A DNA stretch of 64,000 nt from Rossellomorea aquimaris. Its GTDB lineage: Bacteria; Bacillota; Bacilli; Bacillales; Bacillaceae_B. Below the pieces are notes generated by a model. That model saw nothing but the letters and a program-made list of their open reading frames with translations, did not search any database and was not told the DNA's origin. A program made the position numbers and the translations under genes. The stretch covers positions 1,550,001 to 1,614,000 of the forward strand of contig NZ_JAIVAT010000003.1 in the NCBI RefSeq assembly GCF_020172085.1, read 5' to 3'. Position 1 is the stretch's first letter. Every line of letters starts with the position of its first letter. Of the stretch, positions 20,610 to 29,854 are shown one piece after another.

Positions 20610-22223
20610 TTACAGTATAAATTCATTGACATCAGACTTCTTCATGGATCGAAGAGGTTGCAAATATTCTTGAGCAGCAAGTAAAAACTCGATTGCCACA
20701 CGTTTATCCGGTGTCATGAAATCTTCTCCGAGTAGCTCCTCCATTTTCTTAAGACGATGATAGAGTGTTTGTCTGACGATAAATAACCTTTTAGACGTTT
20801 CTTTCTTGGAGCCCTGACAAGAAAGAAATACTTTAAGTGTCTTCATCAAGTTTCCATCATGATCTCGATCATATTTCAATAAGGGAGAAAGGTACTCCTC
20901 AATCATTTCCGAAAGATTCACATTATTATTAACAATTGAAATCAACCTAAAAAGATGAAGGTCATCAAAGAAGAAAAAATGTTCATTCTCATCCTCTATA
21001 CGACGGAACTTCAGCGTTTCCCGTGCAGTTTCATAGCTCTTATGGATATTCACCATCTCCGATTGATACTTACCGGTAGCAAATAGGGCATTTGACGTGT
21101 CGCTAATAAATCCTGAATTCAATATTTTTTCAAAAGCGTTGGTCAATCTGTTCTTCCATGTTCCCGTTTTCCGTTTGTCAAGCAGGATAAAAATGTAATC
21201 ATTACCCAACCTTTCTGGTACCATTTGAAAGCCATGCTGCTCAAAAATACTTCCTGTCACCAGATTAAAATAAGTTAGATCGAGGGTGTCTTTCTCTTCC
21301 AGCCTATTCGTTTGGCAAATACATACGACACCTCCTTGAAAAGCCGCTTTCTGCTCAGCTATAAAGGTGGCAAGCGTTTCGTACGACTGTTCCCCTTTTA
21401 ACCACGACATGATCCATTTTGATTCTTCCAGTCGCTTTTGCTCATTGAAATACAATTCTCTCATCAGACATTGTGCAAGTGCCGTAGAAGTTCGATCGAG
21501 AATTAACAACTCATATTCACTAAAAGGCGGATGGCACCTGCAGATACAAAGCTCTGCATATTCTCGGTCGAATAGGATTACTTTCGTCGATGCCAAATCA
21601 TGATTGTGCGTCTCACTTTGACTTTCATATTTTTTTAAGAGCAGCTCTTCATCAATTGAGCTCATGTGTGGATGAATCTGTGCTTCTTGATCTTTCACCT
21701 GAAAGATCACCGGCACATCCAGCTCATTATGTAACACCTCCAGAATATCACTACATTGGTTGACTCCAAGAAGCATTTTATTCAAGTTCTGTGCATAAGA
21801 ATCAAGTTTTTTGACCATGTCATATTGCTGATTGATGATAACTGAGTGTATATCCTGCGTTATACTGACAAAAGGGACTTCCCTTTCAAAAACAAGGATC
21901 GGAAAGTCAAACTCATCGGCGCATTTCATAACAGATTCTGGTATGGCAGAAATATTCGTATCCAGCTCGATGCAGATGGCAGCAGCTTCACATTCGACTA
22001 ACTGGTGAATGAGAGAAAGGAAAGTGCCTTCCTCCTGCAGGGCAATGCCTGTTGACAGGATCAGTTCATTCCCGTTAAGAAGATTCCTTATTGAAGTGAC
22101 TTCGACGATATGGACCCACTTGACTTGCCTCTTAAGACCGTTATGTCCAGCGATCACTTTTGCGTGTTCAAAATATTTTCGTTCTAGAATGTCTTCCACT
22201 GAAAAATAATAATGACTCTTCAT
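20610..22223 (-). CDS. PucR-family transcriptional regulator
   Basis: A 537-residue regulator. The N-terminal PucR ligand-sensing domain is at about 8-125, with WVHIVEVTSIRNLLNGNELILSTG. A central divergent GGDEF-like domain follows, then a C-terminal helix-turn-helix (about 480-530) with GSKKETSKRLFIVRQTLYHRL. PucR in B. subtilis controls purine and allantoin use. The position inside a pyrimidine catabolic block makes this one the likely local regulator, activated by a pyrimidine or degradation intermediate. GGAAGGAG precedes the ATG. A hairpin terminator lies just upstream of it, so it probably also has its own promoter. Confidence 0.85.
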   Translation of the reverse strand: MKSHYYFSVEDILERKYFEHAKVIAGHNGLKRQVKWVHIVEVTSIRNLLNGNELILSTGIALQEEGTFLSLIHQLVECEAAAICIELDTNISAIPESVMKCADEFDFPILVFEREVPFVSITQDIHSVIINQQYDMVKKLDSYAQNLNKMLLGVNQCSDILEVLHNELDVPVIFQVKDQEAQIHPHMSSIDEELLLKKYESQSETHNHDLASTKVILFDREYAELCICRCHPPFSEYELLILDRTSTALAQCLMRELYFNEQKRLEESKWIMSWLKGEQSYETLATFIAEQKAAFQGGVVCICQTNRLEEKDTLDLTYFNLVTGSIFEQHGFQMVPERLGNDYIFILLDKRKTGTWKNRLTNAFEKILNSGFISDTSNALFATGKYQSEMVNIHKSYETARETLKFRRIEDENEHFFFFDDLHLFRLISIVNNNVNLSEMIEEYLSPLLKYDRDHDGNLMKTLKVFLSCQGSKKETSKRLFIVRQTLYHRLKKMEELLGEDFMTPDKRVAIEFLLAAQEYLQPLRSMKKSDVNEFIL

Positions 22224-22248
22224 CCTCTACTCCTTCCGCAGTAAATGG

Positions 22249-22276
22249 AGAAAAAGGATTGGCAGAACCAATCCTT
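22249..22276 (-). terminator. Terminator between small ORF and pucR
   Basis: AAGGATTGG (22254-22262) pairs with CCAATCCTT (22268-22276), followed by T residues on the minus strand. The stem touches the stop codon of the small upstream gene. Confidence 0.75.
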
Positions 22277-22464
22277 CATCTTTCTTCAATATAGGGGATC
22301 GCAAACTGTATCTCTTCGCTCCACCATTTCACTAATTCCTCATCAGTCAGGTGATTCGACGATAATACACTTAACACCCAATCTATTAATTCATCGGATG
22401 TCTGAATCGTTCCAGGGCAGAGGATCCATTCTTTGCCTGTATGCGAATCCCTCAAGTCACTCAT
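22276..22464 (-). CDS. Small conserved-looking protein in pyrimidine block (62 aa)
   Basis: A 62-residue acidic protein starting MSDLRDSHTGKEW and ending PYIEER. It is rich in Trp and Glu and has no signal or membrane segment. The start at ATG 22464 is supported by GAAAGGGGG upstream; the longer open frame overlaps the neighbouring gene. I do not recognise the family. Its close packing with the 68-aa gene and the permease suggests it is co-transcribed with pyrimidine degradation. Confidence 0.6.
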   Translation of the reverse strand: MSDLRDSHTGKEWILCPGTIQTSDELIDWVLSVLSSNHLTDEELVKWWSEEIQFAIPYIEER

Positions 22465-22480
22465 CAAAGTCCCCCTTTCG

Positions 22481-22687
22481 TTATTGAGTATGAAATAAGA
22501 GATTTGAAAAATACTTTCGTGCATTTGCCGTTTTCACATGTAGAGTGGCACTTCTTTTGTTTTCAGTGTGCTTAAATAAGACAAATGCACCACTGAGATT
22601 TTCGGTGATTTTCTCAATTTTAAAGCCTTTTTGTATAAGAAAATCTATCTTATCCCTTTCACTTAAGAACTCTTGATATTCAGACAT
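22481..22687 (-). CDS. Small protein downstream of NCS1 permease (68 aa)
   Basis: A 68-residue basic protein (MSEYQEFLSERDKIDFL...) with no recognised domain. GGAGGGGAAGGG precedes the ATG at 22687. It sits between the permease (54 bp upstream) and the 62-aa gene (16 bp downstream) on the same strand. A regulatory or accessory role in uptake or degradation is possible but unsupported. Confidence 0.6.
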   Translation of the reverse strand: MSEYQEFLSERDKIDFLIQKGFKIEKITENLSGAFVLFKHTENKRSATLHVKTANARKYFSNLLFHTQ

Positions 22688-22741
22688 ATAGAGCCCTTCC
22701 CCTCCTTTACGTTGGACTTCAGTGAATTCCCTGAGTCTGGA

Positions 22742-24214
22742 TTAAGTTAAACTTGTGCCTGTCGGAGATCCTTCTACAACCATTTCTTCTTCCTCCTCAA
22801 TGATCCAATCACGACCTACCGACAATCCAAGGTATTTCTCATCACTCGGATCAGAAATCTCTGCCTGTTCATACTTCTTAAACCACCAGAATTTTGCTAG
22901 AACAAAATAACAAAGGGCACCGACACCAAATCCTACCAAGAACGAAAAGTTAGGAACGAAATATGAAGCGACCGCTCCAAGAATCCATGATATAAACCCT
23001 GCAAGGTTGACTCCATTCATATAGCTAAACTGTCCTCTATCTTCGTATAAATCAGGTACATTGACCCTTCGTTTTCTAATAAAGTAGTAATCTGATATTA
23101 ATATGCCAACAATTGCTGATAGAATTCCTCCTACAAAGAGAAGGACCGGAATGATGACACCGAATAGGTTCCAGGGCTGAACAATCGTCCCTACGATCCC
23201 GGCAGTTAATACACCCGCCCAGAAAGGAAATTTTGGTCCGCCTACATTTGAAAAGATAGTGGCTGCCGGCACAATATTTGCAGCAATATTCGTCGACCAC
23301 TGTGCCAGAACGATCATAAGGAGGAGTACTCCTAAAACAAACCCGCTTGCTGCTTCCTGCAACGCAACTACAGGATCATAGTTCAATACGGCGATATAAG
23401 ATATCCCACCTATTAACACCATAAATGCTTGAGTAATCGGAAGAGCTACAAGATTACCAATCAATGAACTCCGATTTCTCTTGAACCAGTTACGTTCATT
23501 GCTTGGAGCCTTCATGAAGCGGGAAATGGAAGGGATATCGGCTGAAAGTGTCGCCCAGAATCCCATATTACTAAAGATGACAACCAGAAAAGCTGTAAAA
23601 GTGGCTGCTCCCGTTACCGGACTCTCCACCCAGCTCCAAATGTCTCTTCCTTGACTGGCAGCAGACTCAGATAAAGAAGAATACATCCATACTGAAATCA
23701 AAATGATGACAGGTGCTGCAAGATCTGCAAAACGTTCTACAGCTTTAATTCCCAGAGCTGTATTCACTAATTGAAGAACAGCAAAGATCAAGAAACAAAT
23801 AAACCAATTATCAAAACCAGATAATATATTAAGAATTCCATTCATCGCTGTTGCACCAAAATAAGTGTTGATTCCAAACCACATGGAAGCCGCGAGTCCC
23901 CGGACAACTGAAGGGATGTGCGTCCCAATCGTCCCAAATGGTGCTCTCATGTAGACTGGGAATGATACTCCATGCTCGATCCCGATATCACCCGTTAAAG
24001 TAATAAAGAACCCAATGGCAAGAGAACCGATGATTGTGGCAAGAACAACGAGTGGTAATGGCAATGATACAACCCCTGCTCCCCCGATTGCGAAGGTAGC
24101 CAGTACCACAACCATGCCTACCCACATAAATGAATAACCAAGCTTTGTTATTTTTCTTTCACTTTGTTTAATTGGTAATAGATCAGGAGATTTTAAGTAA
24201 TTACTTTTCAACAT
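22742..24214 (-). CDS. NCS1-family nucleobase permease (uracil/cytosine/allantoin type)
   Basis: A 490-residue membrane carrier with about 12 helices. The NCS1 features include a first helix region (GVVSLPLPLVVLATIIGS), GVSFPVYMRAPFG in the loop between helices 2 and 3, and ISDYYFIRKRR near the C-terminus. An acidic cytoplasmic tail follows. I start at ATG 24214 because AAGGGGTG lies upstream; a GTG two codons earlier falls in that site. Its place after dihydropyrimidinase argues for uptake of uracil, thymine or a related base. Confidence 0.87.
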   Translation of the reverse strand: MLKSNYLKSPDLLPIKQSERKITKLGYSFMWVGMVVVLATFAIGGAGVVSLPLPLVVLATIIGSLAIGFFITLTGDIGIEHGVSFPVYMRAPFGTIGTHIPSVVRGLAASMWFGINTYFGATAMNGILNILSGFDNWFICFLIFAVLQLVNTALGIKAVERFADLAAPVIILISVWMYSSLSESAASQGRDIWSWVESPVTGAATFTAFLVVIFSNMGFWATLSADIPSISRFMKAPSNERNWFKRNRSSLIGNLVALPITQAFMVLIGGISYIAVLNYDPVVALQEAASGFVLGVLLLMIVLAQWSTNIAANIVPAATIFSNVGGPKFPFWAGVLTAGIVGTIVQPWNLFGVIIPVLLFVGGILSAIVGILISDYYFIRKRRVNVPDLYEDRGQFSYMNGVNLAGFISWILGAVASYFVPNFSFLVGFGVGALCYFVLAKFWWFKKYEQAEISDPSDEKYLGLSVGRDWIIEEEEEMVVEGSPTGTSLT

Positions 24215-24272
24215 GAACACCCCTTATTCGTTTGCTTCGAATGGCAAAACCAATCTTATTACAAGAGAGGCA

Positions 24273-24306
24273 AGCTGATGGCGGTATTGAATCCCTGCCA
24301 TCAGCT
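24273..24306 (-). other. Intercistronic stem-loop between hydA and permease
   Basis: A perfect 10-bp stem AGCTGATGGC/GCCATCAGCT (24273-24282 and 24297-24306) lies in the 140-bp gap. No T run follows, so it is more likely an mRNA-stability or attenuation element than a full terminator. Confidence 0.5.
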
Positions 24307-24354
24307 CACAGGAGTAGTTCTACATTTAAGATGGATGTTTTTAAATAGAATGTT

Positions 24355-25782
24355 TTAGGACTTGGATGATTGTAGCGCTTCACTCTCTTCATTTGAAAGA
24401 AGCTTACCGTATTTCGCTCTTTTAACATAGTTACCAGAACCCAATTTCCCTACAAACTGTTTATCTTTGATGACATATTCACCTCTTGATAAAACTGAAA
24501 CCGGTTCTCCCTTCACCTTCATACCTTCAAATGGGTTATAATCAGCGGCCATATGATGAGTCTCTGCAGAAATGACTCTTTCAGTATCAGGATCAAAGAT
24601 GACGATATCTGCATCAGAACCTACGGCTACTGTACCCTTCTGAGGATACAAACCAAATAACTTTGCGCTCCTTGTCGACATGATATCTACAAATTGATTC
24701 AAGCTTATTCGTCCTTTCTCAACCCCTTCTGAAAATAATATGGATACACGGTCCTCTATAATTGGTCCGCCATTCGGAATTTTAGTGAAATCTTCTTTGC
24801 CAAGATCTTTTTGGCCTTGGAAATCAAATGAGCATTGATCAGAGCCCAATGTTTGAAGCTGCCCGCTCTTCAATGCATTCCACAGAACATCTTGATTCCA
24901 TTTCTCCCTTAGTGGAGGCGACCAGACATATTTGGCCCCTTCAAAGTTCGGGCGCTCTAAATAGGTTTGATCAAGGACCAGATACTGCGGGCACGTTTCT
25001 CCCCATACATTTAAACCTTTGCTTCTTGCAGCTGCAATCTGCTCCACTGCTTCAGAGCAGGAAACATGAACGACATATAATTGGGAATCCGCAAGGCCTG
25101 TTAATTTAGCTGCTCGGCCAGTAGCCTCCCCTTCTAGTTCAGGGGGTCTTGTCAGTGCATGGTAGATAGGTTCGGTTTTACCTTCTTCTAAAGCTTTTTC
25201 CGTTAAGTACTCAATGACATCACCGTTTTCAGCATGTACCATGACAAGGGCACCCAGTTCCCTTGCAGCAACCAATGTTCTAAATAGCGTTTCATCGTCT
25301 GCCTGGAATACATTTTTATAAGCCATAAATACTTTGAAAGATGTGATTCCTTCTTGGTCCATGACTTCTGGTAGTTGAGAGAGGACTTCTTGATTGATCT
25401 CCCCGATCATCAAATGGAAGCTATAATCAATGACTGCTTTATCTTTTGATTTGGCATGCCAAGTATCAATAGCATTTTGAAGCGGTTCTCCTTTATTCGT
25501 TAAACAAAAATCAATCAGTGTGGTCGTTCCTCCGAATGCAGCCGCAATCGTACCACTCTCAAAGTCATCCTTTGAAACCGTTCCTCCGAACGGCATTTCA
25601 AGATGGGTATGTGGATCAACTCCGCCGGGGAAGATAAATTTTCCACTGGCATCAATCACTTCTGCTTTGTTTGCTTCAAACCCTTTGCCTATTGCAGCAA
25701 TCTTTCCGTCCTGAATGAGGACATCAGCTTTATACGTGTCTGTTGCTGTTACGATTGTTCCGTTTTGAATGATTTTATCCAT
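24355..25782 (-). CDS. hydA: Dihydropyrimidinase
   Basis: Cyclic amidohydrolase that opens 5,6-dihydrouracil or dihydrothymine to N-carbamoyl-beta-amino acids, the second step of reductive pyrimidine breakdown. The metal-binding HxH is in GGVDPHTHLEMPFGG (about 55-69). The carbamylated lysine is in SFKVFMAYK. Further metal His residues are in VMVHAENGD and LYVVHVSC, and the Asp is in TLGSDQCSF. The 475-aa length is typical. AGGAGGTAATG precedes the ATG. It lies directly downstream of preA. D-hydantoinase activity is a common side activity of this family. Confidence 0.93.
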   Translation of the reverse strand: MDKIIQNGTIVTATDTYKADVLIQDGKIAAIGKGFEANKAEVIDASGKFIFPGGVDPHTHLEMPFGGTVSKDDFESGTIAAAFGGTTTLIDFCLTNKGEPLQNAIDTWHAKSKDKAVIDYSFHLMIGEINQEVLSQLPEVMDQEGITSFKVFMAYKNVFQADDETLFRTLVAARELGALVMVHAENGDVIEYLTEKALEEGKTEPIYHALTRPPELEGEATGRAAKLTGLADSQLYVVHVSCSEAVEQIAAARSKGLNVWGETCPQYLVLDQTYLERPNFEGAKYVWSPPLREKWNQDVLWNALKSGQLQTLGSDQCSFDFQGQKDLGKEDFTKIPNGGPIIEDRVSILFSEGVEKGRISLNQFVDIMSTRSAKLFGLYPQKGTVAVGSDADIVIFDPDTERVISAETHHMAADYNPFEGMKVKGEPVSVLSRGEYVIKDKQFVGKLGSGNYVKRAKYGKLLSNEESEALQSSKS

Positions 25783-25798
25783 TACATTACCTCCTGAA

Positions 25799-27085
25799 TT
25801 ATTTCACTGCATTCATTTTCGATCCCGATAGGTTACTCATCACAGCCTGACGATCATTCCAAGTCATCGGCATTTGGCCACTTGGAACTTCTATCATATC
25901 GATGGCACCATCAACCGGGCAGACAATCGAGCATAAATTGCACCCGACACAATCTTCTTCCCTTACCTTTAAAATGCTATTCCCATTTGGATCCTTCAGC
26001 ATGTCAATACATTGATGTGAAGTGTCTTCACAAGCAATGTGGCATTTATTGCAATTGATGCATACATCATTATTGATCTTTGCCACAACACTATAGTTAA
26101 GATCAAGATTACCCCAATCGGAAAACTTCGGAACGGATTTACCGACGATTTCCTGCACGGATGCTATACCTTTTTCATCAAGATAATTATTCAATCCATC
26201 GAGCATATCCTCCACGATTCTGAAACCGTGATGCATGGCAGCCGTACACACCTGTACTCCTGATGCCCCCATAAGCATGAACTCAACTGCATCCTGCCAG
26301 TTTGACACACCTCCCATTCCTGAAATCGGAACGTTGATTCTTGGGTTCCTTGCACACTCTGCCACCATATTAAGTGAAATAGGCTTCACAGCAGGTCCAC
26401 AATATCCTCCGTGTGCGCCCTTACCACCAACGTGAGGGATGGTATTCCATGAATCAAGGTCAACTCCGGCAAGGCTATTGATGGTATTGATCATGCTTAC
26501 AGCGTCCGCCCCCCCTCGTACAGCAGCCTCAGCTGTCACGGTAATATCCGTAATATTAGGGGTCAGCTTTACAATGACTGGAGTCTTTGCCACTTCCTTG
26601 GCCCAGTGGGTTTGTTTCTCTACTAACTCTGGTACTTGACCGGATGCGGATCCCATTCCCCGTTCAGCCATCCCATGGGGGCATCCGAAATTAAGTTCTA
26701 ACCCGTCAACACCAACATCTTCTACCTTCTTTACAATTTCATGCCACTTCTCCTGTTTCGGTTCGACCATTAAAGAAGCAATGATGGCGTGACCTGGAAA
26801 CCTCTTCTTCGTCTCGTATATTTCTTTCAGATTCACTTCAAGTGGGCGATCAGTTATAAGTTCGATATTATTGAATCCAGCTACCTTTTGACCATTAAAG
26901 CTAACAGCTGCGAAGCGCGAGGAAACGTTTATGATAGGTTCGCCTAATGTTTTCCACACAGCTCCTCCCCAACCTGCCTCGAAAGCCCTCTGAACTTGAT
27001 AACCCGAATTCGTTGGTGGTGCAGAAGCCAGCCAAAATGGATTTGGTGATTTGATGCCAGCTAAATCGATGTTTAAGTTTGCCAT
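25799..27085 (-). CDS. preA: NAD-dependent dihydropyrimidine dehydrogenase subunit PreA
   Basis: Catalytic subunit that reduces uracil or thymine to the 5,6-dihydro form, the first step of the pathway. A TIM-barrel FMN domain (about 1-320) contains the active-site segment GLELNFGCPHGM (catalytic Cys). The C-terminus carries two 4Fe-4S motifs, CINCNKCHIAC and CVGCNLCSIVCP. The 428-aa length equals known PreA. It pairs with PreT encoded immediately upstream (24-bp gap). GAGGGGGG precedes the ATG. Confidence 0.93.
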   Translation of the reverse strand: MANLNIDLAGIKSPNPFWLASAPPTNSGYQVQRAFEAGWGGAVWKTLGEPIINVSSRFAAVSFNGQKVAGFNNIELITDRPLEVNLKEIYETKKRFPGHAIIASLMVEPKQEKWHEIVKKVEDVGVDGLELNFGCPHGMAERGMGSASGQVPELVEKQTHWAKEVAKTPVIVKLTPNITDITVTAEAAVRGGADAVSMINTINSLAGVDLDSWNTIPHVGGKGAHGGYCGPAVKPISLNMVAECARNPRINVPISGMGGVSNWQDAVEFMLMGASGVQVCTAAMHHGFRIVEDMLDGLNNYLDEKGIASVQEIVGKSVPKFSDWGNLDLNYSVVAKINNDVCINCNKCHIACEDTSHQCIDMLKDPNGNSILKVREEDCVGCNLCSIVCPVDGAIDMIEVPSGQMPMTWNDRQAVMSNLSGSKMNAVK

Positions 27086-27109
27086 GAAAATCCCCCCTCT
27101 AATACACTC

Positions 27110-28465
27110 TTAATTCACTTCGACAGATGAACATTTCTCATGTAAATGATAGGCTGCCTGCTTTCCTTGTTCGGCTGCAGTTACGACCATGGCTTCACCT
27201 ACACCTTTTCCAAACACAATATCCCCACAGGCAAAAATCCTTGGATTTGACGTCTGGAAGGTTTCACGGTCAACTTTAACGACACCATCTGAGTGTTCTA
27301 AACCGAATTGTTCGATCAAATTCAGGTGCCTGGTTTGGCCAATCGCTTTGATGACGACGTCAACCGGTAAAGTAAATTCTGAGCCCCTGACTGGGACCGG
27401 TCTTCTTCTTCCATCCTTTCCTGCTTCCCCAAGCTCCATTTTGATGCATTCAATCCCGGTAACATCACCGGCTTCATTTCCAATGATTCTCTGTGGAGCC
27501 GTCAGCCAACGGAATTCCACGCCATCCTGCTTGGCAAATTCATATTCAAAGTCATAAGCTGTCATTTCTTCTTTTGTTCGGCGGTAGAGGATTTTTACAT
27601 TTTCTGCCCCTAACCGTACTGAACAAGTAGCTCCATCAATGGCTGTGTTCCCTGCACCGATCACGGCCACTTTTTTACCCACATAGTTGTGATTTAAAGT
27701 GCCACTTTTGGTTTCCTTTACAAATTCAATGGCATCATGCACACCATTCAGGTCTTCTCCTCGAATTTTTAAATCTGGAACAGAAGACATTCCGGCAGCA
27801 AGTATGACAAAGTCATGTCTTTGGGTAATATCATCAGCGGATATATCTTGACCTACCCTTACATTTGTCCGGATATCAACATTCAATTTCTTGACTTGCT
27901 CCACTTCCCAATAAGATATACTTTGAGGTAGGCGGAAGGAAACGATACCATAGGTATTTAACCCACCGGCTTCTTTTTCAGCTTCATAAATGGTGACTGC
28001 ATATCCAAAACGGGCAAGTTCTCTTGCAGCTGAGAGCCCAGCTGGCCCCCCTCCGATAATCCCCACACTCTTCCCATTTGCTTCTCCTGCTTCAAATAAC
28101 ACCGTCTCATTATGCCTCGCCCAATCTGTTGCATACCTCTGTAAGTCGCCAATCATGATCGGCTTTGTGGAATGGTTTAATACGCAAGCCCCTTCACATA
28201 GCTCCTCTGTCGGACATACCCGGGAGCAACTAGCCCCAACAGGATTGGCAGACATGATCGTCTTTGCAGATCCCTTTAGATTCCCAGAAGCGATCTTTTT
28301 GATAAATGATGGTATATCGATACTAGTGGGACAGGCTTGAATGCACGGGGCATCATAGCAGTACAAACAACGATTGGCTTCTTCCACTGCCTCTCTGCCC
28401 GTTAAGCCCTCATGAGCTTCAAGAAAATTCTTCTCGAGATTGAGTAACGAAGGTGTACTAGACAT
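27110..28465 (-). CDS. preT: NAD(P)-dependent oxidoreductase subunit PreT
   Basis: Flavoprotein partner of PreA that passes electrons from NAD(P)H. It resembles the glutamate-synthase small chain: an N-terminal cysteine-rich Fe-S region (CLYCYDAPCIQACPTSIDIP and CSRVCPTEELCEGAC), then FAD-binding VGIIGGGPAGLSAARELA, then NAD(P)-binding VAVIGAGNTAIDGA, and a C-terminal FACGDIVFGKGVGEAM motif. The 451-aa length is normal. It is the second gene of the block, with GAGGGGGG before the ATG. Adjacency to preA supports this role over a GltD assignment. Confidence 0.92.
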   Translation of the reverse strand: MSSTPSLLNLEKNFLEAHEGLTGREAVEEANRCLYCYDAPCIQACPTSIDIPSFIKKIASGNLKGSAKTIMSANPVGASCSRVCPTEELCEGACVLNHSTKPIMIGDLQRYATDWARHNETVLFEAGEANGKSVGIIGGGPAGLSAARELARFGYAVTIYEAEKEAGGLNTYGIVSFRLPQSISYWEVEQVKKLNVDIRTNVRVGQDISADDITQRHDFVILAAGMSSVPDLKIRGEDLNGVHDAIEFVKETKSGTLNHNYVGKKVAVIGAGNTAIDGATCSVRLGAENVKILYRRTKEEMTAYDFEYEFAKQDGVEFRWLTAPQRIIGNEAGDVTGIECIKMELGEAGKDGRRRPVPVRGSEFTLPVDVVIKAIGQTRHLNLIEQFGLEHSDGVVKVDRETFQTSNPRIFACGDIVFGKGVGEAMVVTAAEQGKQAAYHLHEKCSSVEVN

Positions 28466-28537
28466 ACTGACTTCCCCCTCTTCATTTCATAAAGATAAAA
28501 ACCTCATTATGTTCAAACAATGAAACATTTCATGATA

Positions 28538-29428
28538 TCAAGGTAGTAAAGCCGTCATATCATTATAGGTTTCCGGTCTGCGGTCACGGTAAAACTGCCA
28601 CGTATCCCGTACTTCCCTTAATAATTTTTTATTCATCTCTCCTATGACCACCTCGTCGCGATCCCTACTTCCTACTGAAACAAAGCTTCCTCTTGGGTCG
28701 ACCAGATACGATTGACCATAAAATTCACCCATGTTCCAGGGTCCTTCATATCCAACTCGATTGATGGCTCCTAAATAGTATCCGTTTGCCACTGCATGAG
28801 CCGGCTGTTCAAGTTTCCATAAATATTCTGAAAGGCCCGCTACAGTCGCAGATGGATTGAACACTATTTCCGCACCTTTTAACCCTAGTAACCGTGCTCC
28901 TTCAGGAAAATGTCTGTCATAACAAATATAAACCCCTACCTTAGCGTAAGCCGTTTCAAATACCGGATAACCCAGATTTCCTGGTTTGAAATAATATTTC
29001 TCCCAGAATCCGTATCCTTCTTCGCCGACTCCCACGTGGGGAATATGCTGCTTTCTGTATTTACCAAGGTACGATCCATCTGCATCGATGACAGCTGCCG
29101 TATTGTAGTATGTGGCAATGCCTTCCCGTTCATATATTGGCAGAACGATAACGACACTCAGCTCTTTGGCTAAATCCTGAAATTGTTTTGTAGTCGGGCC
29201 GTTCGGGATTTCTTCTGCAGAATCATACCATTTGGGGTTTTGCTCGGAGCAAAAGTAGGGACCATAGAAAATTTCCTGCAAACATATGATTTGAGCACCC
29301 TTTTTTGCTGCATCTCTCACCAATTCCACATGCTTTTTAATTGCTTGCTCCTTATGGGTTTCAACCGCCTCACTTCCATCCACATCATGAGAAGCCTGAA
29401 TCAGCCCAATATTTACCAAATCCGACAT
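28538..29428 (-). CDS. Nitrilase-superfamily amidohydrolase, probable beta-ureidopropionase
   Basis: Carbon-nitrogen hydrolase of 296 aa. The Glu-Lys-Cys triad is visible as CLQEIFYGPYF, KYRKQHIPH and VYICYDRHFPEGARL. It probably hydrolyses N-carbamoyl-beta-alanine to beta-alanine, CO2 and ammonia, the third step of the reductive pyrimidine route. The sequence is of the N-carbamoylputrescine amidase / beta-alanine synthase type, and the neighbours decide for the latter. First gene of the block: AGGGGGAA precedes the ATG and a cre-like site lies about 40 bp further upstream. Confidence 0.87.
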   Translation of the reverse strand: MSDLVNIGLIQASHDVDGSEAVETHKEQAIKKHVELVRDAAKKGAQIICLQEIFYGPYFCSEQNPKWYDSAEEIPNGPTTKQFQDLAKELSVVIVLPIYEREGIATYYNTAAVIDADGSYLGKYRKQHIPHVGVGEEGYGFWEKYYFKPGNLGYPVFETAYAKVGVYICYDRHFPEGARLLGLKGAEIVFNPSATVAGLSEYLWKLEQPAHAVANGYYLGAINRVGYEGPWNMGEFYGQSYLVDPRGSFVSVGSRDRDEVVIGEMNKKLLREVRDTWQFYRDRRPETYNDMTALLP

Positions 29429-29464
29429 TTCATTTCCCCCTAAACATTTAGATTATATAAAAAT

Positions 29465-29478
29465 AGTAAGCGCTTTCA
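29465..29478. promoter_or_regulatory. CcpA cre-like operator upstream of the pyrimidine block
   Basis: AGTAAGCGCTTTCA matches the TGNAANCGNNNNCA cre consensus at all positions but the first, and is nearly palindromic (AAGCGCTT core). It lies 37 bp upstream of the first structural gene, so carbon catabolite repression of pyrimidine breakdown is likely. Binding is inferred. Confidence 0.6.
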
Positions 29479-29810
29479 TTATTTTTTGCTTCATGAACTT
29501 ACACTTACTAGATTTCAAAATAGAATTAATTTCTGAATTTTTGATATTTTCACTTTATTTTAACCCTTAGTAAATTGTATTGCACTAAACATTTTGTAAC
29601 ATGAACGGCCTTCATCATTTGTCATTATGTATATTTTTCTTTTACATGCGTCATCTTGTCCGTTTCTCATAAAGTACCATACTCAAGTTGCGAAATTTGT
29701 AGAATAATTTAATTAAATATTAAAAATATTCAGTTTTTATTCGACAAAATTCTTTGCAACCCCATCTTTCCCTTAATCGGCATGATTTCAGGTGGAGAAA
29801 TCCTAATCAT

Positions 29811-29847
29811 AAAAAACAGCCTAATCTATTGGAAAAGGCTGTTTTTT
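29811..29847 (-). terminator. cstA terminator
   Basis: AAAAACAGCCT (29812-29822) pairs with AGGCTGTTTTT (29836-29846), with T/A runs on both sides. Confidence 0.85.
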
Positions 29848-29854
29848 GTCGAAG

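Larger units (their letters stand above)
29429..29854. other. Promoter region of pyrimidine block and cstA terminator
   Basis: A 426-bp AT-rich gap. It holds the cre-like site at 29465-29478, presumably a promoter and PucR target for the leftward operon, and the cstA terminator at its right end. No additional gene was recognised. Confidence 0.55.
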
